Source of the DNA: Pollutimonas subterranea
Lineage (GTDB): Bacteria; Pseudomonadota; Gammaproteobacteria; Burkholderiales; Burkholderiaceae_B
Length of the DNA: 64,000 bases
NCBI RefSeq assembly: GCF_002849655.1
Contig: NZ_PDNW01000015.1
Location: 1 to 64,000, forward strand
Reading direction: 5' to 3'
In this document: positions 7,903-17,006 of the stretch, one piece after another
How positions within the stretch are numbered: position 1 is the first letter of the stretch
Layout: every line of letters begins with the position of its first letter
Program-made: the position numbers and the translations under genes
The notes under the pieces: generated by a model
Databases searched by the model: none
Told to the model about the DNA's origin: nothing
The model's input: the letters and a program-made list of their open reading frames with translations, nothing else

Positions 7903-7979
7903 TGGTCGGGGCGACATGATTCGAACATGCGACTCCTGCGTCCCGAACGCAGTACTCTACCAGGCTGAGCTACGCCCCG
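7903..7979 (-). tRNA. tRNA-Pro (anticodon CGG)
   Basis: The minus strand folds as a 77-base tRNA: acceptor CGGGGCG pairs with CGCCCCG, D-arm AGCTCAGCCTGGTAGAGT, anticodon stem CTGCG/CGCAG around the loop TTCGGGA giving anticodon CGG, T-arm GTTCGAATC, and an encoded CCA at 7905-7903. It marks the boundary between the IS-rich left segment and the core-like genes to the right; proline tRNA genes are common integration sites, but no duplicated 3' end was found in the window. Confidence 0.95.
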
Positions 7980-8038
7980 ATTCTAATGAAGCTTGGCGCC
8001 GGCCATCGTGTTGACAGACCGTCCGGCACCAACGGGAT

Positions 8039-9004
8039 TCAATGATCGCGGTCCACCGCGAACGTACAAAATTCTATCAAAGATTCTTGATGCACGGAAA
8101 TAGGGAAACCGGCCAATGAGTGGCGCGCAAGTTCAGCCTCGGCCACCGCTGCGTCACGGGTATATTCCAGGGCGCCGGTGTCGCGGATGGCCTGTGCCAC
8201 CGCCGCAAAATCGGCGACGCCCGTGCGGATGGCGTCCTGGATCAGTTGCTTCTGCGCGCTGGTGCCGATTTCCATGACGCGTATCAGCGGCAAGGTGGGC
8301 TTGCCTTCACGCAGGTCATCGCCCACATTCTTGCCCAGAGCATCGACGTCGCCGTTGTAGTCGAGCACATCGTCGATCAATTGGAAGGCGGTACCTATGT
8401 GGCGGCCATAGGCGGCGGCAGCTTCTTCTTGTTCCGCCGTGGCACCGGCCACGATGGCGCCGACCTGGGCGGCCGCTTCGAAGAGCTTGGCGGTTTTGTA
8501 ACGCACGACCTGCAGATAGCGCTCGAGCGACACATCAGGATCGTGGACATTCAGCAATTGCAGTACTTCGCCTTCTGCAATGACCGTCGTGGCGGCGGAG
8601 AGCACCGACATGGCGGGCATGGACTGGGACTCCACCATCATTTCAAACGAGCGCGAGTACAGGTAGTCGCCGACAAGTACGCTGGCCGCATTGCCGAACA
8701 CCGCATTGGCCGTGCTGCGTCCGCGGCGCATGTCGGACTCATCGACCACATCGTCATGCAGCAAGGTGGCGGTATGAATGAATTCAACCACTGCCGCGAG
8801 CAGGTGGTGGGTAGTGCCTTGGTATCCCAGAGCCTTGGCCAACATAAGCACCATGGCCGGGCGCATGCGCTTGCCGCCGGCACCGACGATATAGTCTCCT
8901 ATCGTGCGTATCAGGACGACATCGGAATCGAGGCGCTGGCGTATGACCGCATCGACCGCTTTCATGTCGTTCGTAATAGGGGCAATCAACTCGGTAAGAT
9001 TCAA
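8039..9004 (-). CDS. ispB: Octaprenyl diphosphate synthase
   Basis: IspB elongates farnesyl diphosphate with isopentenyl units to make the C40 side chain of ubiquinone. Both aspartate-rich motifs are present: LLHDDVVDESDMRRG and LIDDVLDY, and the GGKRMRPAMVL isoprenoid-binding segment precedes them. The frame is open to 9157, but family members begin near LTELIAPITNDM, so the TTG at 9004 (321 residues) is the likely start; this is uncertain because no strong ribosome binding site is seen, and the longer form would overlap the divergent DUF815 gene. The window also contains ubiB, ubiJ and ubiE for the same pathway. Confidence 0.92.
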   Translation of the reverse strand: MNLTELIAPITNDMKAVDAVIRQRLDSDVVLIRTIGDYIVGAGGKRMRPAMVLMLAKALGYQGTTHHLLAAVVEFIHTATLLHDDVVDESDMRRGRSTANAVFGNAASVLVGDYLYSRSFEMMVESQSMPAMSVLSAATTVIAEGEVLQLLNVHDPDVSLERYLQVVRYKTAKLFEAAAQVGAIVAGATAEQEEAAAAYGRHIGTAFQLIDDVLDYNGDVDALGKNVGDDLREGKPTLPLIRVMEIGTSAQKQLIQDAIRTGVADFAAVAQAIRDTGALEYTRDAAVAEAELARHSLAGFPISVHQESLIEFCTFAVDRDH

Positions 9005-9150
9005 GGCACGGTCCGGCTTAGGTAGGTGTTGATAAGATCGGCGGGTCAAGCTTGGGATTATACGTGACGGGAATTTACCCAAAGCCGTCATTACTGGCCG
9101 CAAATTGGCGATAATGCTCGATTGTTTACGATTTATCACGGAGATTGCTT

Positions 9151-10017
9151 GTGACATCCACTGATCTGAGCACGCTCATCGGTCGCGCCGAACGCGTTCT
9201 GGCGCAACTGGAAGCGTGGCTTCCCCCTGCTCCGCCGGAAATAGACTGGACGGCTCACGCCTTTAGATGGCGTAAGCGCGGCGCGCGTGGATGGCTGGAT
9301 GCGGTCGCGCACGTGTCGACGATCAATCAAGAAGACTTGCAGCACATCGAGCGCCAGAAAGGCGTGATCGATCGCAATACTCGGCATTTCCTGCACAAGA
9401 AGCCCGCCAACAACGTACTGATGACCGGCGCGCGCGGCACGGGGAAGAGCTCGCTGGTCAAGGCCATGCTGGCGTCATACGGCGACCAGGGCCTGCGCCT
9501 TATCGAAGTCGACAAGGCCGACATGGGCGATCTGGGCGACATCGTGGACCTGGTCAGCACACGCCCGGAACGCTTCATCATTTTCTGCGACGACTTGTCT
9601 TTCGAGGAAGGGGAACCGGGCTACAAGGCGCTGAAGTCGGTGCTGGACGGGTCCGTCAGCGCTTCAGGCGACAACGTATTGGTCTACGCCACGTCCAACC
9701 GCCGCCACTTGATGCCGGAATACATGAGTGAGAATCTCAGCGCCAAGCATCAGGCAGACGGTGAAATCCATCCCGGCGAAACGGTTGAAGAAAAAATCTC
9801 GCTCTCCGAACGTTTCGGGCTCTGGCTGTCGTTTTATCCGTTCAAGCAAGACGATTATCTGGATATCGTTTACTACTGGCTTAACGAGCACGGCTGCTCG
9901 GCGGATGATATCAAGGCTTCGCGCACGGAGGCCTTGCAATGGGCGCTGGAGCGCGGGTCGCGGTCGGGCCGGGTGGCGCGGCAGTTTGCGCGCGACTGGG
10001 CGGCCCGTCATGCATGA
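9151..10017 (+). CDS. DUF815 AAA-type ATPase
   Basis: The 288-residue protein has a Walker A motif (GARGTGKSSLVKAM, about residue 90), a Walker B (FIIFCDDLSFEE) and a sensor-like segment VLVYATSNRRHLMP, the signature of the DUF815 group of AAA ATPases. The biological role of this family is not established as far as I know. The GTG at 9151 is chosen because CGGAG lies seven bases upstream; a TTG at 9145 is in frame but too close to it. The gene is divergent from ispB and overlaps the following Nudix gene by eight bases, implying co-transcription and possible translational coupling. The C-terminal SGRVARQFARDW suggests a small arginine-rich helical lid. Confidence 0.85.
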   Translation: MTSTDLSTLIGRAERVLAQLEAWLPPAPPEIDWTAHAFRWRKRGARGWLDAVAHVSTINQEDLQHIERQKGVIDRNTRHFLHKKPANNVLMTGARGTGKSSLVKAMLASYGDQGLRLIEVDKADMGDLGDIVDLVSTRPERFIIFCDDLSFEEGEPGYKALKSVLDGSVSASGDNVLVYATSNRRHLMPEYMSENLSAKHQADGEIHPGETVEEKISLSERFGLWLSFYPFKQDDYLDIVYYWLNEHGCSADDIKASRTEALQWALERGSRSGRVARQFARDWAARHA

Positions 10018-11074
10018 GGCTGCGTCGGCGGCGCAGGCACCTGATTCCAAGCTCTTCATTGATGTCGCCGCAGGCTTGATTACGCGGCCCGATGGCTCGC
10101 TGCTGCTGGCCGAGCGCCCAGTCGACAAGCCTTGGGCTGGATGGTGGGAGCTGCCGGGCGGCAAGATAGAAGCAGGCGAAAGCGTGCTGGACGCGTTGGC
10201 GCGCGAACTCAAGGAAGAGCTGAACATCGATGTCACCGAGTCCACCCCGTGGATCACGTATACGCATGAGTATCCCAAGAACATCGTGCGCCTGTCCTTC
10301 TGCCGCGTCACGGGCTGGACCGGCGAACCGTCCGGTATGGAAGGCCAACGGCTGGCCTGGGTTGATCCGCATCAAACACTGCCGGTAGGCCCATTGCTGC
10401 CGGCAACGGAGCCGCCATTGCGCTGGCTGAGGCTGCCCGATCACTACCTGCTGACATCCATAGGCAATCACACCGGCCTGGATTCCTTTCTTGAAAAGCT
10501 GGGGACCGCCCTGCACAAGGGTGTGAAGCTCGTGCAGTTCCGTGAACCCGCCTGGGCAGCTGCCGGATCACCTGCCGACGTCTATAAGGCGTTTCAACAG
10601 GTGGCGCAGCGCTGCCACGACGCCGGCGCGCGTTTCCTGATTAATAGCTGTCATCCCGAAGAGTGGTGGAAGCACGCGGACGGCGTGCATTTCAGGGCAG
10701 GCGATGCAGGTTCGGCCGCGGCGCTTGCCTATGCAAGCGCAATGAAGGCCTCTACGGCAGCTCCAGCCGAGCCAGCGGCGGCACCGGCAAATACAAGCAC
10801 TTCATCCAGACACCTTATCGGCGTATCGGCCCACACGGCAAGCGATCTGGCTGCCGCGCAGGCACTCGACGCGGATTTTGTCGTGCTGGGACACGTGCTT
10901 GCCACGCCGTCGCATCCCGATGTCGCCGGCATGGGCTGGGAACGGTTTTCCGACTTGGCCGCACAAGCCGGTCGGCCTGTTTTCGCCATTGGCGGCCAAT
11001 CGCCGCGCACGATTAAAACGGCGCGCCAGTACGGTGCTCATGGCATCGCGGGGATTCGGTTCCTGGAAATCTGA
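10010..11074 (+). CDS. Nudix hydrolase fused to a ThiE-like domain
   Basis: The first 150 residues are a MutT-type Nudix domain with the full box GGKIEAGESVLDALARELKE followed by ELNI, preceded by AGLITRPDGSLLLAERP; such enzymes hydrolyse oxidised nucleotides such as 8-oxo-dGTP. Residues about 165-354 resemble the thiamine phosphate synthase barrel (VKLVQFREP, GARFLINS, GVSAHTASDLAAAQ, DFVVLGHVLATPSHP, FAIGG). The pyrophosphate-binding HxGQxD segment is replaced by GVHFRAGD, so ThiE activity is doubtful. A 30-residue Ala/Pro/Thr-rich insertion near residues 245-262 is unusual. The ATG at 10010 overlaps the DUF815 stop. The fusion is known in beta- and gamma-proteobacteria. Confidence 0.85.
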   Translation: MHEAASAAQAPDSKLFIDVAAGLITRPDGSLLLAERPVDKPWAGWWELPGGKIEAGESVLDALARELKEELNIDVTESTPWITYTHEYPKNIVRLSFCRVTGWTGEPSGMEGQRLAWVDPHQTLPVGPLLPATEPPLRWLRLPDHYLLTSIGNHTGLDSFLEKLGTALHKGVKLVQFREPAWAAAGSPADVYKAFQQVAQRCHDAGARFLINSCHPEEWWKHADGVHFRAGDAGSAAALAYASAMKASTAAPAEPAAAPANTSTSSRHLIGVSAHTASDLAAAQALDADFVVLGHVLATPSHPDVAGMGWERFSDLAAQAGRPVFAIGGQSPRTIKTARQYGAHGIAGIRFLEI

Positions 11075-11168
11075 ATGATGGCTCTTCCGCCGGCGATGCA
11101 TAATACGGGAACTTGCCGCATAGGTTGAAGATGTACTTGGATAAACGGCTCAAGCCAAAGGCCCTGTT

Positions 11169-12329
11169 ATGACCGACAACACGCCGTTAATCACCGAATG
11201 GTTGGCCGGTCAGCATGAAAACATGCTGGCGCTGCTTGAAGACCTGGTGAACATAGATTCCAACAGCTACGACAACGCAGGAGTCGTAGCCGTGTTCGAA
11301 CGCCTCCAGACATTTTTCGGCACGTTCGACGTGAAGGTTGCCTGGCACGAGCACAAAGGCGTGAAGAACGCTATTTCGGTGAAAATCCCAAGCCAGCAGA
11401 ATCCGGATAAAAAAGCCATCATGCTAATGGGCCATTGCGATACGGTCTATCCCAAAGGCGAAACACAAAAACGTCCTTTCAAGATGGATGGAAAACGTGC
11501 CTATGGGCCAGGCGTCGCGGACATGAAGTCTGGCATTGCAATGAACGCTTTTATCCTGGCCGCCTACGCCAAGTTCGGGGGCACCCACTCACCACTTGTG
11601 GGCCTGTTTACCAGCGACGAAGAAATCGGGTCGCCGACGTCCAAATTCATCATTGAAACGTTCGCCAAAAAGGCAGGCACGGTATTCAACTCCGAGCCTG
11701 GCCGCGCCAATGGCGACGTCGTCACGGGTCGTAAGGGCGGCGTGTTTCTCGAACTGGACGTTTTCGGCAAGGCAGCCCATTCCGGCGCCAACTTTTCTGA
11801 AGGCATAAGCGCCATCAACGAGCTGTGCCTGAAAGTCATAGAGCTAAACAAACTCACTGACTTAGAAAAAGGCATCACGGTGAATGTAGGCCTGATTTCA
11901 GGCGGACATTCGATCAATACCACGGCTCCTGATGCGCGTGCCGGGATTGATTTGCGCATTTTCAATCTTGAAGACCGTGAGAGCGCCGTGAAAGCCATCA
12001 CGGCCATTACACAGCAAAGTTTTGTGCGAGGGACCAGATCGGAACTGAAGATCATCGGAGAATTCAGGCCTTTCGTGCCGACCTCTGCATCGACGCAGCT
12101 TTATCAACTCTACCGCGAATCACTACAAACGCTTGGTCATGATGCCGGTGGGCAATTCAGCGGCGGCTGCGCTGACTCCGGTATTACGTCGAGCCTGGGA
12201 TGCACAACTCTGTGCGCGACGGGCCCGGTAGGCGGCAAGCCGCATACACCCGATGAATACATGGAGATCAATACTTTCGTCCCAAGGTCTCAAGCTATTG
12301 CGCTGACCATCTCGAAATTGCCCGCCTGA
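11169..12329 (+). CDS. M20-family carboxypeptidase, glutamate carboxypeptidase (CPG2)-like
   Basis: The 386-residue protein matches the M20 zinc peptidase fold: GHCDTVYP and GPGVADMKSG supply zinc ligands, TSDEEIGS holds the catalytic and bridging glutamates, SEPG another zinc ligand, and GKPHTPDEY the last histidine. A dimerisation domain (about residues 190-300; KAAHSGANFSEGISAI) interrupts the catalytic domain. CPG2 relatives remove C-terminal glutamate from folates or small peptides, but substrate choice is not visible from sequence. Unlike secreted CPG2, no signal peptide is present, so it is cytoplasmic. It stands alone, facing the efflux operon tail to tail. Confidence 0.85.
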   Translation: MTDNTPLITEWLAGQHENMLALLEDLVNIDSNSYDNAGVVAVFERLQTFFGTFDVKVAWHEHKGVKNAISVKIPSQQNPDKKAIMLMGHCDTVYPKGETQKRPFKMDGKRAYGPGVADMKSGIAMNAFILAAYAKFGGTHSPLVGLFTSDEEIGSPTSKFIIETFAKKAGTVFNSEPGRANGDVVTGRKGGVFLELDVFGKAAHSGANFSEGISAINELCLKVIELNKLTDLEKGITVNVGLISGGHSINTTAPDARAGIDLRIFNLEDRESAVKAITAITQQSFVRGTRSELKIIGEFRPFVPTSASTQLYQLYRESLQTLGHDAGGQFSGGCADSGITSSLGCTTLCATGPVGGKPHTPDEYMEINTFVPRSQAIALTISKLPA

Positions 12330-12355
12330 TCTCTCGTACCGGGCACCCGGCTGAA

Positions 12356-13888
12356 TCAAAGATCGGCCGCCCCAGCCGCCTCCCACCCACCACCCAGCGC
12401 AGCGATCAATTGCACGCTGGCGACCAGCCTGTCGGCCGTCAGCTGCAATGCCGCCCGTTCGGTGCTGAGCGCCGTCGTCTCGACCTGCACCACGCTCAGG
12501 TAATCGATCAGGCCGGCGTCGTACTGATTCTGGGTCAACCGCAGCGACTCACGGGCCGAGGCCAGCGCGCGGCCTTGAGTGACCTGCTCCTGACCCAGCA
12601 CATGCAATTGCACCAGGTAATCTTCCACTTCCCTGAGTGCTGTGAGCACGGTCTGGCGATAGGCGGCTACCTGGGCATCGTACCCGGCCCGCGCCTGGTC
12701 CAGCTGCGCCTGCCGGGCGCCGCCATCGAATATCGTCAACGCCAATGCAGGGCCTAATGACCAGAAGCTGGCCGGCGCCACGAGCCATTGCGCCCATTGT
12801 CCACTGCGAAAGCCTGCCTGCGCGCTGAGTGTCAGATCAGGAAACCAGGCTGCCTGGGCGACCCCTATCTGGGCGTTCGCTTCGGCAGTACGACGTTCCG
12901 CCGCCGCCACGTCAGGACGCCGCTCCAGCAATTGCGAAGGCAAACCGACCGGTATCACGGGTACGGTCCCCAGGATCTGGGATGCATTCAAGGCAAATGC
13001 CGACGGCGGCTGCCCTGTCAGCACGGCAATGGCGTGTTCCAGCTGGGCACGTTGCCAGTCCAGCGCCAGCAACTGGGTACGGGTATTTTCCAGCTGCGTG
13101 CGTGATACCGCCACATCGGCCGGCGCCGCAATACCGGCCGCAAGGCGGTTCATCGTCATGGTGAGGGATCGCTCGTAGGCCTCGACCGTCTGGCGCAACA
13201 GGCGCTGCTCGGCATCCATGACACGCAAGCGGAAATAGGTCTGCGCCAACGTGGACTGCATGCTCAATCTGGTATTGGCCACATCGGCTGCCGAGGCCTC
13301 GAGGCCGGCGCGGCTGGACTCCACGCCGCGGCGCACCCTGCCCCACACGTCGGCTTCCCAGCTGACATCACCGCTGAGCATATATTGATTGACCACCCTA
13401 TCGCGGCCAAAGGAATCGGAACCGGTACTGATTCGGTCCTCGCTGCCGCTACCGGAGCGCGTGCCGGATGCCGATGTGCCTACCGTAGGAAACAGGCCGG
13501 ATCGCGTCGACTGCAACAAAGCCTGCGCCTGCCGGTACTGGGCTTCGGCCTGCGCAATACTGAAATTCGACGTTTGCAGCGTGTCCATCAAGCTGCTGAG
13601 GACGGGATCGTTGAACAATTGCCACCAATCGCCGCGCAACGCCTGATCGCGGGGCTGGGCCGGAACCCAGCCGGCATTGGCCGCCGGAATGGGGCTGGCA
13701 TCTTGCCCGCCAGCCAACCCGCCTTGGGTGGCAGACGTCGCTTGCTTGTAGGCCGCACCCACTTCCATGCCGGGCCGGCGGTAGTCGGGGCCGACCGTGC
13801 AGGCGCTCAGCAAGAGCAAGACGCCGCAGGCCGCCCACGGCAGGAGTCGTGGCGTCGTAGAGGTGTCAGGTGATGCGGACATAGTCAT
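12356..13888 (-). CDS. oprM: Outer membrane efflux lipoprotein, OprM/NodT family
   Basis: The outer membrane channel of the tripartite pump encoded with mdtABC. The 510-residue protein carries a lipoprotein signal with lipobox LLSAC followed by TVGPDYRRP, the typical NodT-family opening, and two homologous helical repeats ending in AQIGVAQAAWFPDLTLSAQ and REVEDYLVQL. The start ATGACTATG at 13888 lies four bases after the mdtC stop, so it is the last gene of the operon; the frame is open further upstream but that would overlap mdtC. The symbol reflects family, not a proven orthology. Confidence 0.9.
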   Translation of the reverse strand: MTMSASPDTSTTPRLLPWAACGVLLLLSACTVGPDYRRPGMEVGAAYKQATSATQGGLAGGQDASPIPAANAGWVPAQPRDQALRGDWWQLFNDPVLSSLMDTLQTSNFSIAQAEAQYRQAQALLQSTRSGLFPTVGTSASGTRSGSGSEDRISTGSDSFGRDRVVNQYMLSGDVSWEADVWGRVRRGVESSRAGLEASAADVANTRLSMQSTLAQTYFRLRVMDAEQRLLRQTVEAYERSLTMTMNRLAAGIAAPADVAVSRTQLENTRTQLLALDWQRAQLEHAIAVLTGQPPSAFALNASQILGTVPVIPVGLPSQLLERRPDVAAAERRTAEANAQIGVAQAAWFPDLTLSAQAGFRSGQWAQWLVAPASFWSLGPALALTIFDGGARQAQLDQARAGYDAQVAAYRQTVLTALREVEDYLVQLHVLGQEQVTQGRALASARESLRLTQNQYDAGLIDYLSVVQVETTALSTERAALQLTADRLVASVQLIAALGGGWEAAGAADL

Positions 13889-13892
13889 GGAT

Positions 13893-16800
13893 TCAAGTAC
13901 TCTTCGTCTCGTACAAGGCACGTGGCTTGCGTTTGCGGTTGGCCCAAAGGCGGAAACGATCCAGGTACAGATACACCACCGGCGTCGTGTACAGCGTCAA
14001 AACCTGGCTCAGGATCAGCCCGCCTACGATCGTCAAGCCCAGGGGCCGGCGCATTTCCACGCCCGCCCCCGACGCCAGTATCAGTGGCAGGGCACCGAAC
14101 AGGGCCGACACGGTCGTCATCATGATGGGACGAAAACGTACCAGGCACGCCTGGTAAATGGCTTCGCGCGAGGACAATCCATCGCGTCGCTCGGCCAACA
14201 AGGCGAAATCGACCATCATGATGGCATTCTTCTTGACGATACCGATCAGCAGGAACACCCCGATCAGGGCGATCAGGGTGAACTCTTCACCCAGCATGAT
14301 CAAGGCCAGCAAGGCCCCGATGCCCGCGGATGGCAGCGTCGACAAGATCGTAATGGGATGCACATAGCTTTCGTACAGCATGCCCAGCACGATGTACATG
14401 GTCAGCAAGGCCGCGAGAATCAGCCAGGGCATCTGGCCCATGGATTCCTGCATGGCCTGCGCCGTGCCCTGGAAGCCCGCCTGGATTTGCTGGGTCGGCA
14501 GGCCCATGCGGGCCACGGCATCGTCGATGGCCCGCGTAGCAGCTTCCAGGGACACCCCGGGCGCCAGGCTAAACGACACGGACTCCGCCGCGAACAAGCC
14601 CTCGTGGTTGACACTGAGGGGCGCATTGCCCACCTCGAAACGCGTGAAGGCCGACAGCGGGACACGGTTGCCGTCTTGCGTCACCACCTCTACACGCTTC
14701 AGCGACTCGGCGTCCTGCGCATACTGATCTTCGACGCCCATGACCACGTGATATTGATTCAATGGGCCATAGATCACAGACACCTGCCGCTGGCTGAACG
14801 AATTATTGAGCGTCGAGGCAATCAGCGACATGTCGACCCCAAGCCGCGTGGCCGCGTCGCGATCAATGATGAGCTCTACCCGTCTGCCCTTGTCTTCCAC
14901 ATCGGAATCGACATCGACGAGTTCCGGCAACGACGCCATGGCGCGCTGTACGCGGGGCAGCCAGGTCTTGAGCAACGTCAGGTCGCTGCCCATCATGGTG
15001 TAGTCATAGGAGCCGGCGCTGTTCTGGCGCCCGCCTACGAAAATATCCTGCTGCGGCACCAGCGTCAGGCGTGCTCCGGGCACACCCAGGAACTTGCCGC
15101 GCAAGCGGTTGACCACCTCGGTGGCGCTGACATCGCGTTCGGACAGCGGCTTGAGCTGGATCTGCATGAAGCTGGAGTTGCTGCCGCCGCGCCCGCCCGC
15201 ATAGCCGCTTACGCTTTGGATCGCGGGATCCTGCAACAGTGTTTGCCTGAACCGATCCAGCTTGGGCAGCATGGCGTTGAAGGAGGTGCCCTGGTCCACC
15301 CGGAAGAAACCCAGCAATTGGCCGGTGTCCTGCTGCGGGAAAAAACCCTTGGGGACCACCGCATACAGATAAAAGTTCAGCCCTATCGTGGCAAGCAGCA
15401 ACAGCAGCATGATGCGCCCATGTGCCAGGGACCACGCCAGGGAACGCTTGTAGCCGCTCCAGAACCTGTCACCCATGACCTGGAAGGTACGCGTAAGCAT
15501 GCCGGCAGTCCGCGGCTTGTGCTGGCCCTTGGCGCGCAGCATATAGGCGCACATCATGGGAGTCAGCGTGACCGACAGCACCAGCGACACCAGAATGGAG
15601 ACCGACAGCGTAACCGCAAATTCCCGGAAAAGCCGCCCCGGCAAACCGCTCATCAGGAGCATGGGGATGAAGACGGCCACCAGGGAAAGACTCATGGCCA
15701 GAACCGTGAAGCCCACCTCGCGTACACCCCGGATGGCCGCGCGCAATGGCGCGACTCCCCGCTCGATGTGACGCATGATGTTCTCGAGCACCACGATGGC
15801 ATCGTCGACCACGAAACCCGTGGCAACAATCAAGGCCATCAACGAAATGGTGTTCAAGGTATAGCCGAACCAAAGCATGAGGCTGAAGGTGGTGATCAGG
15901 GAAGCAGGCACAGCTATCGCAGGTATGAGCGCCGCCCGCCAGTTGCGCAGGAACAGCAACACCACCAGCACCACCAGGACGACAGCGATGATCAAGGTAA
16001 GCTCAGCCTCATGCAAGGAGGCGCGGATACTGGGAGTGCGGTCTTGCGCAACGGTCAGGGTCACGTCGGCCGGCAGCATGGCCTGGAAGGCCGGAAGCTG
16101 ATTGCGGATGGCGTCGACCGTTTCAATGATATTGGCGTCGGCCTGGCGCCTGATGACCAGGAGCACGGCCCGCTGCTCGTTGAAAAATCCGGTGTTGAAA
16201 AGATTCTCGACGGAGTCCTCCACCGTGGCAACGTCCTGCACGCGTATCGGCGAGCCGTCGCGCCAGGCCACGATCAGTGGCCGGTATTGCGCCGCCTTGG
16301 TCAACTGGCCGCCCGAACTGACCTGCCAATGATAGGAGTCATTCTCCACGCCGCCATTGGGGCGCATGGTGTTGGCATTGGACAAGGCCGCGCGCACCTC
16401 GTCCAGCGACACGCCCGCGCTGGTCAAGGCTTGAGGATTCAGGCTCACGCGTATGGCTGGCAGCGAGCTGCCTCCCACCTCGACCTCGCCCACGCCAGGC
16501 ACTTGCGACACCTTCTGGCCCAGCACCGTGGAAGCCAGATCGTACAGGCGGCCCTGCGTCGACGTATTGGACCTCAAGGCCAGGACCATCACAGGCGCCG
16601 ACGCCGGATTGACCTTGTGATACGTTGGATTGTTGCGCAGGCTGGACGGCAGCATGGCGCGAGCGGCATTGATCGCCGCCTGCACGTCGCGCGCGGCACC
16701 GTTGATGTCCCGGTCCATATCGAACATCAGGAAAATGCGCGTCGATCCCTCGGAGCTGCGCGAACTCATTTCGGAAACGCCCGCAATGGCGCCCAATGAC

Positions 16801-17006
16801 TGTTCAAGCGGCGTCGCCACGCTGGAGGCCATGGTCTCGGGACTCGCGCCCGCCATGCTGGCCGACACGGAGATCATGGGAAAATCCATCTGCGGCAACG
16901 GCGCCACAGGCAGGAAAAAGTAGGCCAGGCCCCCTGTCAGCACCAGTGCCACGCACAGCAAGGTCGTGGCCACCGGGCGCATGATGAACAGGGTGAACCA
17001 CCTCAT
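13893..17006 (-). CDS. mdtC: RND multidrug efflux pump, MdtC-like inner membrane subunit
   Basis: This 1037-residue RND transporter has the classic layout of 12 membrane helices with two large periplasmic loops after helices 1 and 7. Helix 4 carries the proton-relay pair in [13 protein letters not shown]. It opens [20 protein letters not shown], very like MdtC. In E. coli MdtB and MdtC form a heterotrimer that exports bile salts and novobiocin and uses MdtA and TolC. Its start codon overlaps the mdtB stop (ATGA, 17003-17006), which fits fixed stoichiometry. No BaeSR-like regulator is encoded nearby. Confidence 0.92.
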   Translation of the reverse strand: MRWFTLFIMRPVATTLLCVALVLTGGLAYFFLPVAPLPQMDFPMISVSASMAGASPETMASSVATPLEQSLGAIAGVSEMSSRSSEGSTRIFLMFDMDRDINGAARDVQAAINAARAMLPSSLRNNPTYHKVNPASAPVMVLALRSNTSTQGRLYDLASTVLGQKVSQVPGVGEVEVGGSSLPAIRVSLNPQALTSAGVSLDEVRAALSNANTMRPNGGVENDSYHWQVSSGGQLTKAAQYRPLIVAWRDGSPIRVQDVATVEDSVENLFNTGFFNEQRAVLLVIRRQADANIIETVDAIRNQLPAFQAMLPADVTLTVAQDRTPSIRASLHEAELTLIIAVVLVVLVVLLFLRNWRAALIPAIAVPASLITTFSLMLWFGYTLNTISLMALIVATGFVVDDAIVVLENIMRHIERGVAPLRAAIRGVREVGFTVLAMSLSLVAVFIPMLLMSGLPGRLFREFAVTLSVSILVSLVLSVTLTPMMCAYMLRAKGQHKPRTAGMLTRTFQVMGDRFWSGYKRSLAWSLAHGRIMLLLLLATIGLNFYLYAVVPKGFFPQQDTGQLLGFFRVDQGTSFNAMLPKLDRFRQTLLQDPAIQSVSGYAGGRGGSNSSFMQIQLKPLSERDVSATEVVNRLRGKFLGVPGARLTLVPQQDIFVGGRQNSAGSYDYTMMGSDLTLLKTWLPRVQRAMASLPELVDVDSDVEDKGRRVELIIDRDAATRLGVDMSLIASTLNNSFSQRQVSVIYGPLNQYHVVMGVEDQYAQDAESLKRVEVVTQDGNRVPLSAFTRFEVGNAPLSVNHEGLFAAESVSFSLAPGVSLEAATRAIDDAVARMGLPTQQIQAGFQGTAQAMQESMGQMPWLILAALLTMYIVLGMLYESYVHPITILSTLPSAGIGALLALIMLGEEFTLIALIGVFLLIGIVKKNAIMMVDFALLAERRDGLSSREAIYQACLVRFRPIMMTTVSALFGALPLILASGAGVEMRRPLGLTIVGGLILSQVLTLYTTPVVYLYLDRFRLWANRKRKPRALYETKST

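Noticed and set aside
7900-7980. att-type duplication of the tRNA-Pro 3' end
   Set aside because: A second copy of the 3' end sequence was not seen in this window.
13797-16799. 1000-codon open frame on the plus strand antisense to mdtC
   Set aside because: It is rich in His, Gln, Arg and Gly with no domain-like pattern; it mirrors the codon bias of the real RND gene.
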